Shown piece after piece: positions 15,373 through 24,819 of a stretch of 36,084 nucleotides of DNA. The stretch is taken from NCBI GenBank assembly GCA_014380625.1, contig JACMJL010000004.1:1-36084 (forward strand). Direction: 5' to 3'. This DNA is from Clostridiaceae bacterium. Lineage in GTDB: Bacteria > Bacillota > Clostridia > Clostridiales > Clostridiaceae. Below the pieces are notes generated by a model that saw only the letters and a program-made list of their open reading frames with translations, was not told the DNA's origin and did not search any database. Numbering within the stretch: the first letter of the stretch is position 1; each line of letters opens with the position of its first letter. Made by a program: the position numbers and the translations under genes.

Positions 15373-16560
15373 TTATTGCCATAAAGAAACATCATCACGT
15401 AGGAACCAATTTTCTCCCCAGGTATTATTTGATAATGGATTATATGTGACATCAATTTTTGCTTCTGGTACTCTTACACGAACATTGCCATTGTCAAGTA
15501 TATCCGTTATTACATCCATGTTTTGACACATATCACCCCTAAATTTTTCAAAGGCCTTTATATTGGGGTCATTAACTACTGGCGATTGAGCTATGATATT
15601 CAAAGGACTATCTTCTATACAATTGTATTGGGCACCTTCAAACACAGATTTAATATGACCTTTTTCTGTTCCCGCAGGGACCTTTGCTCTTGAATAACCT
15701 GACCCACGTACTCCATTACGCCCAACTTTATACTCCATCCTTACTACTTTTCCACTATTGTCCAAATGCACAATGGTACCCGTATCTACCATTTTAATCT
15801 TATAACATGCATTACTTCCATCTGATATTTTGTCCAATATGAACTTTCCATCATCTGCACCCTTCATTAGTTCCTGTATCATATTTCTTGATAAGTTATT
15901 ATTAGTCTTAAGAAGGGTTGTTAGATTTTCAAGCTCAGCTACTGTAAATTTCCCAAATTTAGATGCTACACTTTTCATCAACTCTGCTATTTCTGCACAA
16001 CCTACGTTATGTACTAAAAGTGATAATCCCGAAACATAATAAGTACTATATCCCTCAATACTTAAATTATATATTCTTTCTGGGTGTTCTATCAATTCTT
16101 TTTTTACTGAAGATACAAAGTCACCAACATGAATTTCATCAATTCTAACCAGCCCTTTATTGGTTGATACAAGAACTTCACCTGTGAAACACCCAGTCAA
16201 ACAATATTCAATAGCTGAAGCTAGTACTCCCTGTTCTTTAAGTGCTGATTTTTCAATTGGTCCTACTGTACCATCTAGCATTTTAAATAGTATTTGTGTA
16301 CCTTTATCAACCGTTTCTGCGACTCTATCAAATATTTCATCAAATCGAGTTAATAATTTATTCGTAATTTCTAAAGCAGCTTCAGACACCCTTCCTAAAG
16401 CAATCACCACACTATTAACTTTATCGCCAGCCTTTATAGTTGTTAATAGCTTAGCTAAATATCCAGATTCAGAAGAAACCTTCAGTACATCTATAGCCTT
16501 ATCAACACCTTTAGTACCAATTAATAGTAGCGCTATTTCTCCCACTGCTCTGCCCATCAT
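15373..16560 (-). CDS. Polymorphic toxin C-terminal part: shortened HINT domain plus nuclease-like effector
   Basis: 395 residues in three parts. First, a helical pre-toxin region with GRAVGEIALLLIGTKGVDKA. Second, a HINT self-splicing-type domain opening CFTGEVLVSTNKGLVRIDEI and closing YSTYYVSGLSLLVHN; the middle is only about 20 residues, where a full domain has about 100, so the catalytic TxxH block is gone. Third, an effector of about 200 residues with VPAGTEKGHIKSVFEG and NIIAQSPVVNDPN, resembling DNA/RNA non-specific endonucleases (GH plus N motif). The frame is open upstream to a TGA near 16617 but has no start until 16560, where the ribosome site is poor. It is probably the tail of a large toxin that lost its head, or an orphan cassette. 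Confidence 0.7.
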   Translation of the reverse strand: MMGRAVGEIALLLIGTKGVDKAIDVLKVSSESGYLAKLLTTIKAGDKVNSVVIALGRVSEAALEITNKLLTRFDEIFDRVAETVDKGTQILFKMLDGTVGPIEKSALKEQGVLASAIEYCLTGCFTGEVLVSTNKGLVRIDEIHVGDFVSSVKKELIEHPERIYNLSIEGYSTYYVSGLSLLVHNVGCAEIAELMKSVASKFGKFTVAELENLTTLLKTNNNLSRNMIQELMKGADDGKFILDKISDGSNACYKIKMVDTGTIVHLDNSGKVVRMEYKVGRNGVRGSGYSRAKVPAGTEKGHIKSVFEGAQYNCIEDSPLNIIAQSPVVNDPNIKAFEKFRGDMCQNMDVITDILDNGNVRVRVPEAKIDVTYNPLSNNTWGENWFLRDDVSLWQ

Positions 16561-16598
16561 TCTTGCTCTTATATTTGCATCCCCATTATGAAAATCTA

Positions 16599-17279
16599 TT
16601 ATTGTACTGAAAGATCTTCATTGTCAAACAACTCGGTTTTTTCTAATTGATATTCCATTTGGATTTTAAAACTATCATTTAGGTGGATATCAAATGTACC
16701 AATCCATTGGTCTTTAATAAACTTCCATTGACCCCAATTATAATTAACATCTAATTCTTTATTGTTTAAAGAGTGGCTATTTTTAACTATATTAAAATCT
16801 GCTAAATATTTATTAGAAATATTTTTAAATGAAACAGTGGTCACTATATAATACATGTCTTTAAGCCTATGCAAATCAACACTCTCAATCGTAAAATTTA
16901 CATTACCGACATTAAAATCTTTTTTAATCGTAAACGACTTATTTTCAATAACTTCCGCTGGTGTAGACTTGATTGTGCCTTGATTTGTCACAGGAGCATC
17001 CACCTTCACCCATTGACCATCTTCTGGTGAGAACTTATACCCTGATTGGGAATTTATATTAGCTTTTGTTTCTGTCTCTGCTTTTGTTTTTAGTTCTGCC
17101 TCAGCTTTTGCTGCTATAGTTTTATCTGCTATTGCTTTATCAGTAACTTTCTTAGCCTGTGCATCTGCGTCTACTTTTACTGTAGTTAATTTAGTAGTAC
17201 CTGCAATTTTATTTGAGACACTACTTTCATTAGTTTCATTGTTATCTTTGTAAATTATAGAAAATATTACTATATTCCA
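16599..17279 (-). pseudogene. Membrane-anchored protein with Ala/Lys linker, 5' end lost to the resolvase
   Basis: The frame is open from a TAA at 17282-17280 down to 16599. It reads a hydrophobic stub (IVIFSIIYK), a low-complexity linker (TDKAIADKTIAAKAEAELKT, then ETETKANIN), the short motif GYKFSPEDGQW and an extracellular-looking domain with NFTIESVDLHRLKDMYYIVT. No ATG, and the start (transmembrane helix and cytoplasmic end) is missing exactly where the resolvase-linked repeat begins. A GTG at 17009 could restart it. The domain resembles DUF4352/DUF5067-type secreted domains (weak). Its last residues lie in a different frame from the toxin that follows, with no start between. Confidence 0.5.
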
Positions 17280-17287
17280 TTAAATCA

Positions 17288-17829
17288 CTATTCTTTTGGT
17301 AGAATTTCAGTACTGCTCTTATTACTGATTTCTTCTATCACCTTGTATAAAGTTGGCTTTGAGATACTAAACATATCACATAAGTTCATCACTGTTGTTG
17401 TTTTTTTCTGTTGATACAACTCATATATAGCCTTTTTTTATTGTCATCAAGTTTGGGTTTTCTACCATCCTTTCTTCCTCTGGTCCTGGCTGCTTCTAGA
17501 CCTTCCTTTGTTCTTTGACTTATTAAATCACTTTCAAATTGACTTATTCCAGCCATGAACGTAAACATCAATTTCCCCTGAGGTGTTGTGGTGTCTATCC
17601 AACTTTCTTTTAAACTTTTAATATTAGCACCTTTTTTCTCAATTATGTCCACTAAGCTAAATAAGTCATTTGTACTTCTGCTTAACCTTGTAAGGTCTAA
17701 TACTAATATAACATCACCTTTTCTTAATTTATCTAGCAGCCTATTTAATTCTGGTCTGTCTGCTTTTGTTCTTGGGTACTTACCCTTGCATATCGAAAGA
17801 TCATAAATAACACCCCTTGTTTTTTTCAC
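17288..17829 (-). pseudogene. Serine resolvase/invertase, missing catalytic Ser and frameshifted before its HTH
   Basis: The core is resolvase: KADRPELNRLLDKLRKGDVI, LDLTRLSRSTNDLF (with the conserved R-L-S-R), WIDTTTPQGKLMFTFMAGIS and ESDLISQRTKEGLEAAR, then GRKDGRKPKLDDNKK. The first about 30 residues, which carry the active-site serine (RVST region), are absent; a GTG at 17829 opens it instead. At a seven-A run (17433-17439) the frame ends in a short random tail, while the frame one base back gives AIYELYQQKKTTVMNLCDMF and SISKPTLYKVIEEISNKSST, the normal C-terminal HTH. It is inactive as a recombinase. Confidence 0.8.
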
Positions 17830-17879
17830 TTATACTCTAATAGTAAACTAAATGGTCATTTGATTTACGTTGTTATATG

Positions 17880-17918
17880 ATTAACAGAGCTAAATATATC
17901 ATATCTAGCTCTGTTAAT
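17880..17918. terminator. Terminator hairpin between resolvase and GH28-like gene
   Basis: ATTAACAGAGCTA (17880-17892) pairs with TAGCTCTGTTAAT (17906-17918) over 13 bases. On the plus strand TTTTCTGTT follows; on the minus strand it ends the GH28-like transcript. Confidence 0.7.
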
Positions 17919-17960
17919 TTTCTGTTCCATTACTTCAGAGATCTTTGATTTAGCACTCTA

Positions 17961-19937
17961 TTAATTAATGCTTATTCTGTCCAAGTCCGGAGTCCATGCT
18001 CCTGTACCATTATTAAAAAGAATGGTGTTATTACCCGCATTTAAGTTTACAGTCATAGTTTTTGTACCTATTGTATCCCAAGCACCAGTGCTTGGACATG
18101 CTACTGCAACATATCCACCAGTGTTTACTGTGACATAGAAGGTACGATTCTCAGCTGAAGCATAATAAATGGTTAATGTTTTTGTACCAGCAGAGGCCAC
18201 GTTAACCGTAATGGAACATCTACCATTACTTGTTCCACCAATATTTCCAACTTTCTTTCCACCAGAACCATTGGCTGAAACTATAATAGTTGCTCCATTT
18301 GAAAGAGCACCACCTTCTGCTTCATAACTATTAGTTAGAATTGGTTCTGAAATCTGGGTTGGTAGAACTGTATAACCATTATAAAAAGCTTTATTAGTAA
18401 TATTTAATTCAGATAGGTTCCTTGCAACAGAGCCGTTAGGCATTTTAATATTATCAAAGGTGGTATTGCTAATCTGACTAGTACTGTCATATCCCTTTAA
18501 AATACCACCAGAAGTACCTTGGTCACGGACATTTATATTCTTAATATTGACACCGTTAATAGGGCCTACACCGTTGGTACCACCGAGAACCTCCATATGT
18601 AGCCATGTTCTGTGACCATCATTAGTATTACTCACCTTTTCTATATCTATATTATCAAAAGTTATAGCAGACACTGTACCAGTTCCATATTTATGATGAA
18701 CACCTATCCCAACAGCAGAATCATAAACTACGCTGTTCTTAAAGGTTATACCCGTCTGATTTTGCAAAACACCCTGACCTACTTTATAGCCATAGCAAAA
18801 GGTCCAGGAAATACAATCATCAAAGGTAACATTACTGACAACTTCAGGGCTTCCAGGCCAATTCTTACTGATATCAGTAGTCTGGGTCCAGGATTTTGTT
18901 GTATATGGATCGTCTAATCCAATTCCTATTGAGTTTGTAACTGTTACATTCTGTGATTCACAAACGTCTATTCCATCATCCTCTCCAACGCTAAAGCGAT
19001 TAAAAATCTTCATATTAGTAAAAGTAAGGTCATTAGATCTTACAGGTGTAACCGCCCAGGCACTAGAATCTCTAAATAAGATACCCTCACAGGTAAAGTT
19101 AGTGCAACCCATAGGAACAAGTAGATTACTAGCGAATCCTGGCATTGAAGTTCCCCGTCCATCAATTATTCCTCGTCCATAAACCTTAATATTATCTGCC
19201 CCTACTTGAGTTGATATCCACCAGGTAACATCCTTATTTATAGAATCCTTGTGCCAATTCATGGTGTAATCTGTCTTAACAATTGAAGCATATAGTACTG
19301 CACCACTTTGTAAGTATAATTTCATATTGCTCTTAAGTACAAGATTTCCTATTGTATAAACACCTGCTGGAACATATACAATACCATTATTGTATGCGCT
19401 AGCTGCATCTATTGCACTTTGTATAGCAGGTGTAGTTAAGGTGCTTCCAGTTTTGTCAGCATTAAAGGGAGCTGCAGTTACATTAAAGATTCCGGCTCCA
19501 GAAGATGCTGGTGCACCAACTTCTCCAGGGTCAGCGGCGATAACCAATCTTTTTAAACCATTAATTTGAACAATAAGATATTCATCTTTGCTGATTGTAA
19601 AGGTAAGTTTATTTCCACTTGTTGAGCCTGTTAAGTTTAGTTTTTTGGGACTTATGCTATAAGAAGTTATACTTGATGCCCCTGTCACAGTAACTTCTAC
19701 GGTAGTTGTTCCCACTGACATTGATAAGTTTGCATAATCGTAATCGCCATTATAATTAGCAATGGGAACCTGAATGTTATTAAGTTTTAAAGAATATACA
19801 GTTGAGGCTGTATACACTGATGGCATAGCGTAGGGCGCAATTGTGTTTGCCGATACACGGTTAGGCATAATTACAACTGTAGAAATTATTAACGTCACCA
19901 TAAGAAAAAGACTAAATAACCTTTTGATTTTTAACAT
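17961..19937 (-). CDS. Secreted GH28-like right-handed beta-helix enzyme with CBM35-like module
   Basis: 658 residues. A signal peptide covers about residues 1-31 (cleavage near VSA/NT). A beta-sandwich domain (about 40-140) precedes a beta-helix catalytic region opening FNVTAAPFNADKTGSTLTTP and VYVPAGVYTIGNL. Acidic pairs typical of GH28 appear in GEDDGIDVCESQ and GLDDPYTTKS; a basic cluster lies at VGIGVHHKYG where GH28 has HG and RIK. The last 130 residues (NSYEAEGGAL to DLDRISIN) look like a CBM35. A pectin or rhamnogalacturonan hydrolase is likely; other beta-helix families (GH49) are possible. It has its own promoter with the box shared with the sugar-binding operon. AGGAGGTATTTTTC before the ATG. 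Confidence 0.75.
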   Translation of the reverse strand: MLKIKRLFSLFLMVTLIISTVVIMPNRVSANTIAPYAMPSVYTASTVYSLKLNNIQVPIANYNGDYDYANLSMSVGTTTVEVTVTGASSITSYSISPKKLNLTGSTSGNKLTFTISKDEYLIVQINGLKRLVIAADPGEVGAPASSGAGIFNVTAAPFNADKTGSTLTTPAIQSAIDAASAYNNGIVYVPAGVYTIGNLVLKSNMKLYLQSGAVLYASIVKTDYTMNWHKDSINKDVTWWISTQVGADNIKVYGRGIIDGRGTSMPGFASNLLVPMGCTNFTCEGILFRDSSAWAVTPVRSNDLTFTNMKIFNRFSVGEDDGIDVCESQNVTVTNSIGIGLDDPYTTKSWTQTTDISKNWPGSPEVVSNVTFDDCISWTFCYGYKVGQGVLQNQTGITFKNSVVYDSAVGIGVHHKYGTGTVSAITFDNIDIEKVSNTNDGHRTWLHMEVLGGTNGVGPINGVNIKNINVRDQGTSGGILKGYDSTSQISNTTFDNIKMPNGSVARNLSELNITNKAFYNGYTVLPTQISEPILTNSYEAEGGALSNGATIIVSANGSGGKKVGNIGGTSNGRCSITVNVASAGTKTLTIYYASAENRTFYVTVNTGGYVAVACPSTGAWDTIGTKTMTVNLNAGNNTILFNNGTGAWTPDLDRISIN

Positions 19938-19988
19938 GAAAAATACCTCCTAAGTTAATTAAGTATTAATATAAATAATGAAATAAGC

Positions 19989-20002
19989 TGTAAACGTTTT
20001 AC
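19989..20002. promoter_or_regulatory. Catabolite-responsive (cre)-like site
   Basis: TGTAAACGTTTTAC: read on the minus strand it fits the cre pattern at 12 of 14 positions, and the half-site TGTAAACG is exact. It lies about 20 bases past the -10 element, where bound CcpA would block elongation. Confidence 0.5.
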
Positions 20003-20020
20003 TTCACATTTATTTACCTT

Positions 20021-20073
20021 ATTATATTGCTACCTTTAATTAAATAACATGGAAAAATCCATGTTTACATGTA
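20021..20073 (-). promoter_or_regulatory. Promoter and activator box of the GH28-like gene (copy 1)
   Basis: On the minus strand ACATGTAA is followed two bases later by ATGGATTTTTCCATGTTA, then 18 bases and TATAAT (20026-20021). No -35 consensus is present, as in activated promoters. The same arrangement, base for base in the box core, precedes the sugar-binding-protein gene at 32010-32062. ACATGTAA and CCATGTTA repeat directly at 20 bases, the spacing of AraC-type sites. Confidence 0.65.
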
Positions 20074-20089
20074 CTTATCTATTATAATT

Positions 20090-23000
20090 TTAATATCTTA
20101 GTGTAATCCTAGGTTTAATTAATATTCCCGTTGGTTTTAATTGATACTCATAAGCCCAATTGTTTTCAATTGTCCTCCAGGCATTAGGCCCATACCAGGT
20201 AGTTGTTTTATTACAATTATGTAGAGTGCCAAAGGCATTTATTCTATTTCCAAAGGCAGTAATATCTACGTTGTGAATTCCATTACCCACTTGCCCTAAG
20301 TTTAACTTATAGGGTGCAAATGCTATTTGTTCTGCTTTTTTATCATCAAGAGAAACTGATAATAAAGGGTTTCTAAACTGAGGTGTCTCAATATTAAGCT
20401 CTCCCTTTTCACATAAAACTTCACAATGATATGTCACGTTTCCAGCATAGAATGGCAAGCCTTGATTAGTCCAATCTCCGAAGGATAATCTTTTTACTGG
20501 ATCTATAATTGTTGCATGACTACCATTGACTTTAACGCCAAAATCTCCAAGTAAGTAACTCCATTCCACATTTGTTTTTGAGTTAAAAGGGATTTTCATA
20601 ATAATCTCTGATTCCCCTTTAGGTAAGGAGGGAAGTTGTACTTTTTTTATACATTCATCTACGAACCATCCAACTATTTTAGTTGCTATTTTAGTTCCAT
20701 TAATAATTAATATTGTGTTTTCAGCATCTTCTAAGGCCAGAACTGGCTCCTTAATCTCAATGTCAGAAGTAATAATAAATTTAAGGCTTAGGGTATGTTC
20801 AAAGGCTTCTTCCGTTGAGTTTACCCAGGGTTGGGCCATGGCATCCATTCTTAGCGGATATCCAAGCTTTCTCCTAAATAGGTTATCTATTCTTAATACT
20901 TCTTCCTTTTCCATCCACTCACTCTTATCAAAACTATATTCTGCCATATCAAGTAGTAGTACATTAGGTTCAGAAAGACTAATAGAAACAGGGTCTTCCA
21001 TCCTTATTTCTTTATATCCCTTATTAGTATCCTTTCCTAAATATAATTGCGGAATTCCTGGTTTAAGACAAAGTAATAAACTGTCATGCTCTGAAAATTC
21101 ATGGGAAATCCAAGTTTCACTACCTTTTAAAACTGCACTACAGGGCCTTATTTCTCCAGTTAACGTATCGTATATAGTAGGAATAAAGTTTCCCTTTATT
21201 TTTATACTTACATTCTCTATTAAGGATATATCAGGATTATTCATCCTATTAACATGACATATAAATAGCCATTTATTCTGTCCATCGACTCTCATCTGAT
21301 AAATTAAATTATCTGAGCGTGTTCCGTCCTTTTTTCTTATATCAATCTCTCTATTATAATCAAGTGCTTGAAGTACTCTACTCTTAGCGAAAGGAATGCA
21401 GTTACAGCTTTTAGCTAGATTTATAGCTCTGTCAGATTTAACAGCATCTACTAATTGTGCAGGCTCCCCAATAAATATAACCGTCCCTCCACCTTTACTA
21501 AAGGCTTCAAGTCTTTCTAAAGTTGTAGTACGTAGAGTTTCATTACCTGGTACTAATATAACATCATATTCCATTTCTCCAACCTTCAAAAATGAACTCT
21601 CTTTTATTTCACATTGATCCTTGAAAAGTGATTCCGATATAAAATGAAAATCTAACATTCCAAAAAGTAGCCATTCAGTTAAATTATTAAAATTAGTTTC
21701 AAGTTCTTCACGAATAATAGAAGTTTGTTCAATTGGTCCAAAGTGAAGCCAATAAGATTCAACAGGGTGAATTACAGCAATTTTCACATGAGGCTTTCCT
21801 CTTGTCAGGGCTGTATTTAAGCGACTAAAATGATCTTCAATAAGTGGGTACTCCTTATACCAAGGTGATTGATAACCTATAGCGGCAGGATAGTCTCTCT
21901 TAGCTTCTCCTCCCATGGATGCCCAAGTAAGATGATGGACACGTACCGTAACCCCTAAGGCTGCTTGCCAATCCCCTGCCAGTTTATGTCCTCTAAAATC
22001 AAAATCCCAGTTGGTAACTCCATAAATCTCACTGATTACTCCAGCTCGTCCATATTGATTTGCCGCACTCTGAGCTTGCTTTGCAGTTGAAAACTCCCGA
22101 CGATCACAAAGCATATCTATTCCTGGTAGCTGAAAAGATCTGTAGGATCTCATTGCTTCGCCTAAAGCTCTTGTCTGTGAGCCTAAGGTTGGCTCTTCCA
22201 TCATATGGCCTGTAAGCATTATGTTATGAGTCTCACACCAATTGCCTAGATTATCTGAAAAGGCTGTAGTGAATCTTTCACTTAGGTGATCATGGTATTG
22301 ATACCTAGCAATAGATATCTTGTCTTGAGGAAGCTCCCATAATAGTTCAGGCAAAAAATCCAAGAAGCTGTTACCATAAGCCTTCTTATAAGTCTCTTCA
22401 AAATCATCAGTATAGGGAAGTGCAATATCCCGTTCCTCCTCAGCATATCCTAAGCTTTCTTTATGGGTAAATTGAGGTTCATCTGTAAATATAGCAGGTA
22501 TAGATTTCCCAAATTCTTCTCCAAGTTCTTTATAATATTTCTCGTGAGTTGTCTCAATAAATTTGTTGATTGCTTCTTTATCTAAGGTATTCACATAAGC
22601 CTGATTATTAAACCAAGGATTATTTCCTGACACCTCAAGGTAAGCCCACCACAACTTTCCGCCCTTTGAAACAAATTCCCCTTCTGCTAACCTTTTGAAG
22701 TAATCTAGGTATCCATTTTTTAGTACTATTTCATATCTTCCAAGTAAGGTTCTATTATCACTTCTCTGCGCCCTTCCTGAGGAGTCATATATTTCTAAAG
22801 TCTCCTTTGCTTTTTCTTCATATGCCTTTGGCGTAAATATAAGAAACCTAGACCTGTATTTATCATCTTTAGTGACTAGTCCCCCTGCAAATCCAGAAGG
22901 CCATCTATCCTCATCATAGAGCCAACATAACATATCTTCTTCTTTTAACTTTTCATTGCAAGCCTTAACAGTTCCCATAAATTCTTCTCCCAGGTATTCT

Positions 23001-23194
23001 GTAGCAAGGCCTGTACGACAATGGATATGAACACCACCCATACCCATTTCCTTAATTTGACCAATCTGTTTTAAAAACATTTCTTTATCCAGCTTACAAT
23101 TCCATGCCCAAAAGGGAGTTCCCCTATATTCTGAAGTTGGATTTAAGAATAATTCCTTAGTTAAATCTTTTCTGCTACTTTTTTTGTATAACAT
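20090..23194 (-). CDS. GH106-like alpha-L-rhamnosidase
   Basis: 1034 residues without signal peptide, so cytoplasmic. The N-terminus has the family pattern: NPTSEYRGTPFWAWNCKLD, then QIKEMGMGGVHIHCRTGLAT and WLYDEDRWPSGFAGGLVTK. A TIM-barrel region follows with FTDEPQF and GHMMEEPTLGSQTRALGEAM, then beta-rich and galactose-binding-like parts. GH106 enzymes remove alpha-L-rhamnose from pectic and other glycans. The length is normal for the family. The ATG at 23194 has GGAGGGTTCTA before it, 11 bases past the response-regulator gene, so it belongs to the long operon. It probably trims imported rhamnose-containing oligosaccharides. Confidence 0.8.
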   Translation of the reverse strand: MLYKKSSRKDLTKELFLNPTSEYRGTPFWAWNCKLDKEMFLKQIGQIKEMGMGGVHIHCRTGLATEYLGEEFMGTVKACNEKLKEEDMLCWLYDEDRWPSGFAGGLVTKDDKYRSRFLIFTPKAYEEKAKETLEIYDSSGRAQRSDNRTLLGRYEIVLKNGYLDYFKRLAEGEFVSKGGKLWWAYLEVSGNNPWFNNQAYVNTLDKEAINKFIETTHEKYYKELGEEFGKSIPAIFTDEPQFTHKESLGYAEEERDIALPYTDDFEETYKKAYGNSFLDFLPELLWELPQDKISIARYQYHDHLSERFTTAFSDNLGNWCETHNIMLTGHMMEEPTLGSQTRALGEAMRSYRSFQLPGIDMLCDRREFSTAKQAQSAANQYGRAGVISEIYGVTNWDFDFRGHKLAGDWQAALGVTVRVHHLTWASMGGEAKRDYPAAIGYQSPWYKEYPLIEDHFSRLNTALTRGKPHVKIAVIHPVESYWLHFGPIEQTSIIREELETNFNNLTEWLLFGMLDFHFISESLFKDQCEIKESSFLKVGEMEYDVILVPGNETLRTTTLERLEAFSKGGGTVIFIGEPAQLVDAVKSDRAINLAKSCNCIPFAKSRVLQALDYNREIDIRKKDGTRSDNLIYQMRVDGQNKWLFICHVNRMNNPDISLIENVSIKIKGNFIPTIYDTLTGEIRPCSAVLKGSETWISHEFSEHDSLLLCLKPGIPQLYLGKDTNKGYKEIRMEDPVSISLSEPNVLLLDMAEYSFDKSEWMEKEEVLRIDNLFRRKLGYPLRMDAMAQPWVNSTEEAFEHTLSLKFIITSDIEIKEPVLALEDAENTILIINGTKIATKIVGWFVDECIKKVQLPSLPKGESEIIMKIPFNSKTNVEWSYLLGDFGVKVNGSHATIIDPVKRLSFGDWTNQGLPFYAGNVTYHCEVLCEKGELNIETPQFRNPLLSVSLDDKKAEQIAFAPYKLNLGQVGNGIHNVDITAFGNRINAFGTLHNCNKTTTWYGPNAWRTIENNWAYEYQLKPTGILIKPRITLRY

Positions 23195-23204
23195 TAGAAC
23201 CCTC

Positions 23205-24818
23205 CTAATCTAAATTATTGCGGTATTTTTGGGGATACACTCCAGTATATTTTTTAAAGACCTTACTAAAATAAGATGTATCTTCATAACCAACCATGGC
23301 TGAAATATCAAGAATTTTAAGATCCTTTGATTTTAGCAATTCCTTTGCAGCTTCTATTCTAATTTTAGTAAGATAGTCAATTATAGATTCTCCCACCTCA
23401 TGTTTAAAAATGAGGCTGGTATAATTTGGAGTAAGGAATACCATTTCTGAAATTCTATTAACACTAATATCCTCCATATACATTTTGTTGATTATATCTT
23501 TAATAGATGAGACCAACTTAATATTTTTGTGATTATATTTTTTACAAAAATGACCTGTTATCTTACCAAAGATGGCTAACATAATAACTTTAAGATCATT
23601 TATACTCTCAGCCCCTGATATACTTTCCATAATATCTGAGCGTTTGCCTACTATAGCTTCCACCTTTTCTCCAGTTTCACTAATTGCCCTTAAGGCTATG
23701 CATATAATTTCAATACAACTATCTTGTACATTATTTATGGTATAGCTTCTATCATTCATAAAATCATTGAATATTTCCTCTAGTATTTTCTCTTCGCCTT
23801 TAATATCCCCTAACTTTATTGAATTTAGTAATCTCATTTCCACAGCATACAAATCTTTATAGTAATCTTTCTTAGAGTCTAACTCAATATCTGATGCATT
23901 TATTATAGAATCTTTTCCTGTATAAAATTTAAATTGTAGTGCATCAAAAGCACTCTTATAAAGTACATTCATTTCAAGTACATTGTCGCTTGAATTTCCA
24001 ATTCCAATTGAAGTTGAAATTTTAAGGTATTTCTTAATGGAATAATTTACCTCTTGGAAGATTTCATTATACCTTTCCTTTGTAAAATTCTCTACATTAA
24101 ATATCATGACAAACTCATTTTCATCCCTACAGAAACTAATGGCTGTGGTATATTGTTTTAATACTTCATTACCAATATTTATAACACCAAAGGATAAGAG
24201 TTGCTTGTCAAATTCACTTTTATTATTTACAAAAAAACAATAATCATCTATCTTTAATATAGCTAATGCAAAACTTTGCTCTGTTTTAAAAGGATTGTTA
24301 AAATAATTTAATTTTCCCATAATTTCTGTTTCACTTTTAAAAACGCCTAACACTAAATCCATTAAAAACTTTTCTCTAGCAGGGCCAAAACTTTCATGCA
24401 ACTGTTGCTCTAACTTTAAAAGCTTGTTCTCCCTATCTATTTCTAAAACCAACTTTTCTGTTACCTTAATTATTGCTTCCTTCAGTTCCTCTATCTCAAG
24501 TGGTTTTAGTATATAAGCTTCTGCACAAATATCTAATGCAGTTTTAGCATAATTAAAATCCTGTATTCCACTAAAAAAGATTATCTTTATATTCATATTT
24601 TCTTGTTTTATTTTCATTGCTAATTCGAGTCCATCTAGAAAAGGCATTCTTATATCAGTAAAAAGAATATCAATTTTATTTTCTAAACACATTTTATAAG
24701 CCTCTTCGCCATCTGAAGCCTCACCAATAATTTCAATGTTATATTCTTCCCAATTAAGAATATTTCTCATACCCTGTCTAACTAATATTTCATCATCTAC
24801 AATTATCATTTTAAACAT
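23205..24818 (-). CDS. AraC-type response regulator, YesN-like
   Basis: 537 residues. A receiver domain has the acidic pair D9-D10 (IIVDDE), phospho-acceptor D55 (LFTDIRMP) and K105 (YILKPLE). A long middle region follows, and the last about 100 residues form an AraC helix-turn-helix pair (ISVNRISEMVFLTPNYTSLI and LKILDISAMVGYEDTSYFS, then FKKYTGVYPQKYR). YesN-like regulators control sugar-uptake and glycanase genes. The start is at 24818 because GGGAGG lies just before it; it is two bases past the kinase stop, in coupled order. The shared box at 20045-20073 and 32034-32062 is its likely target. Confidence 0.95.
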   Translation of the reverse strand: MFKMIIVDDEILVRQGMRNILNWEEYNIEIIGEASDGEEAYKMCLENKIDILFTDIRMPFLDGLELAMKIKQENMNIKIIFFSGIQDFNYAKTALDICAEAYILKPLEIEELKEAIIKVTEKLVLEIDRENKLLKLEQQLHESFGPAREKFLMDLVLGVFKSETEIMGKLNYFNNPFKTEQSFALAILKIDDYCFFVNNKSEFDKQLLSFGVINIGNEVLKQYTTAISFCRDENEFVMIFNVENFTKERYNEIFQEVNYSIKKYLKISTSIGIGNSSDNVLEMNVLYKSAFDALQFKFYTGKDSIINASDIELDSKKDYYKDLYAVEMRLLNSIKLGDIKGEEKILEEIFNDFMNDRSYTINNVQDSCIEIICIALRAISETGEKVEAIVGKRSDIMESISGAESINDLKVIMLAIFGKITGHFCKKYNHKNIKLVSSIKDIINKMYMEDISVNRISEMVFLTPNYTSLIFKHEVGESIIDYLTKIRIEAAKELLKSKDLKILDISAMVGYEDTSYFSKVFKKYTGVYPQKYRNNLD

Positions 24819-24819
24819 A

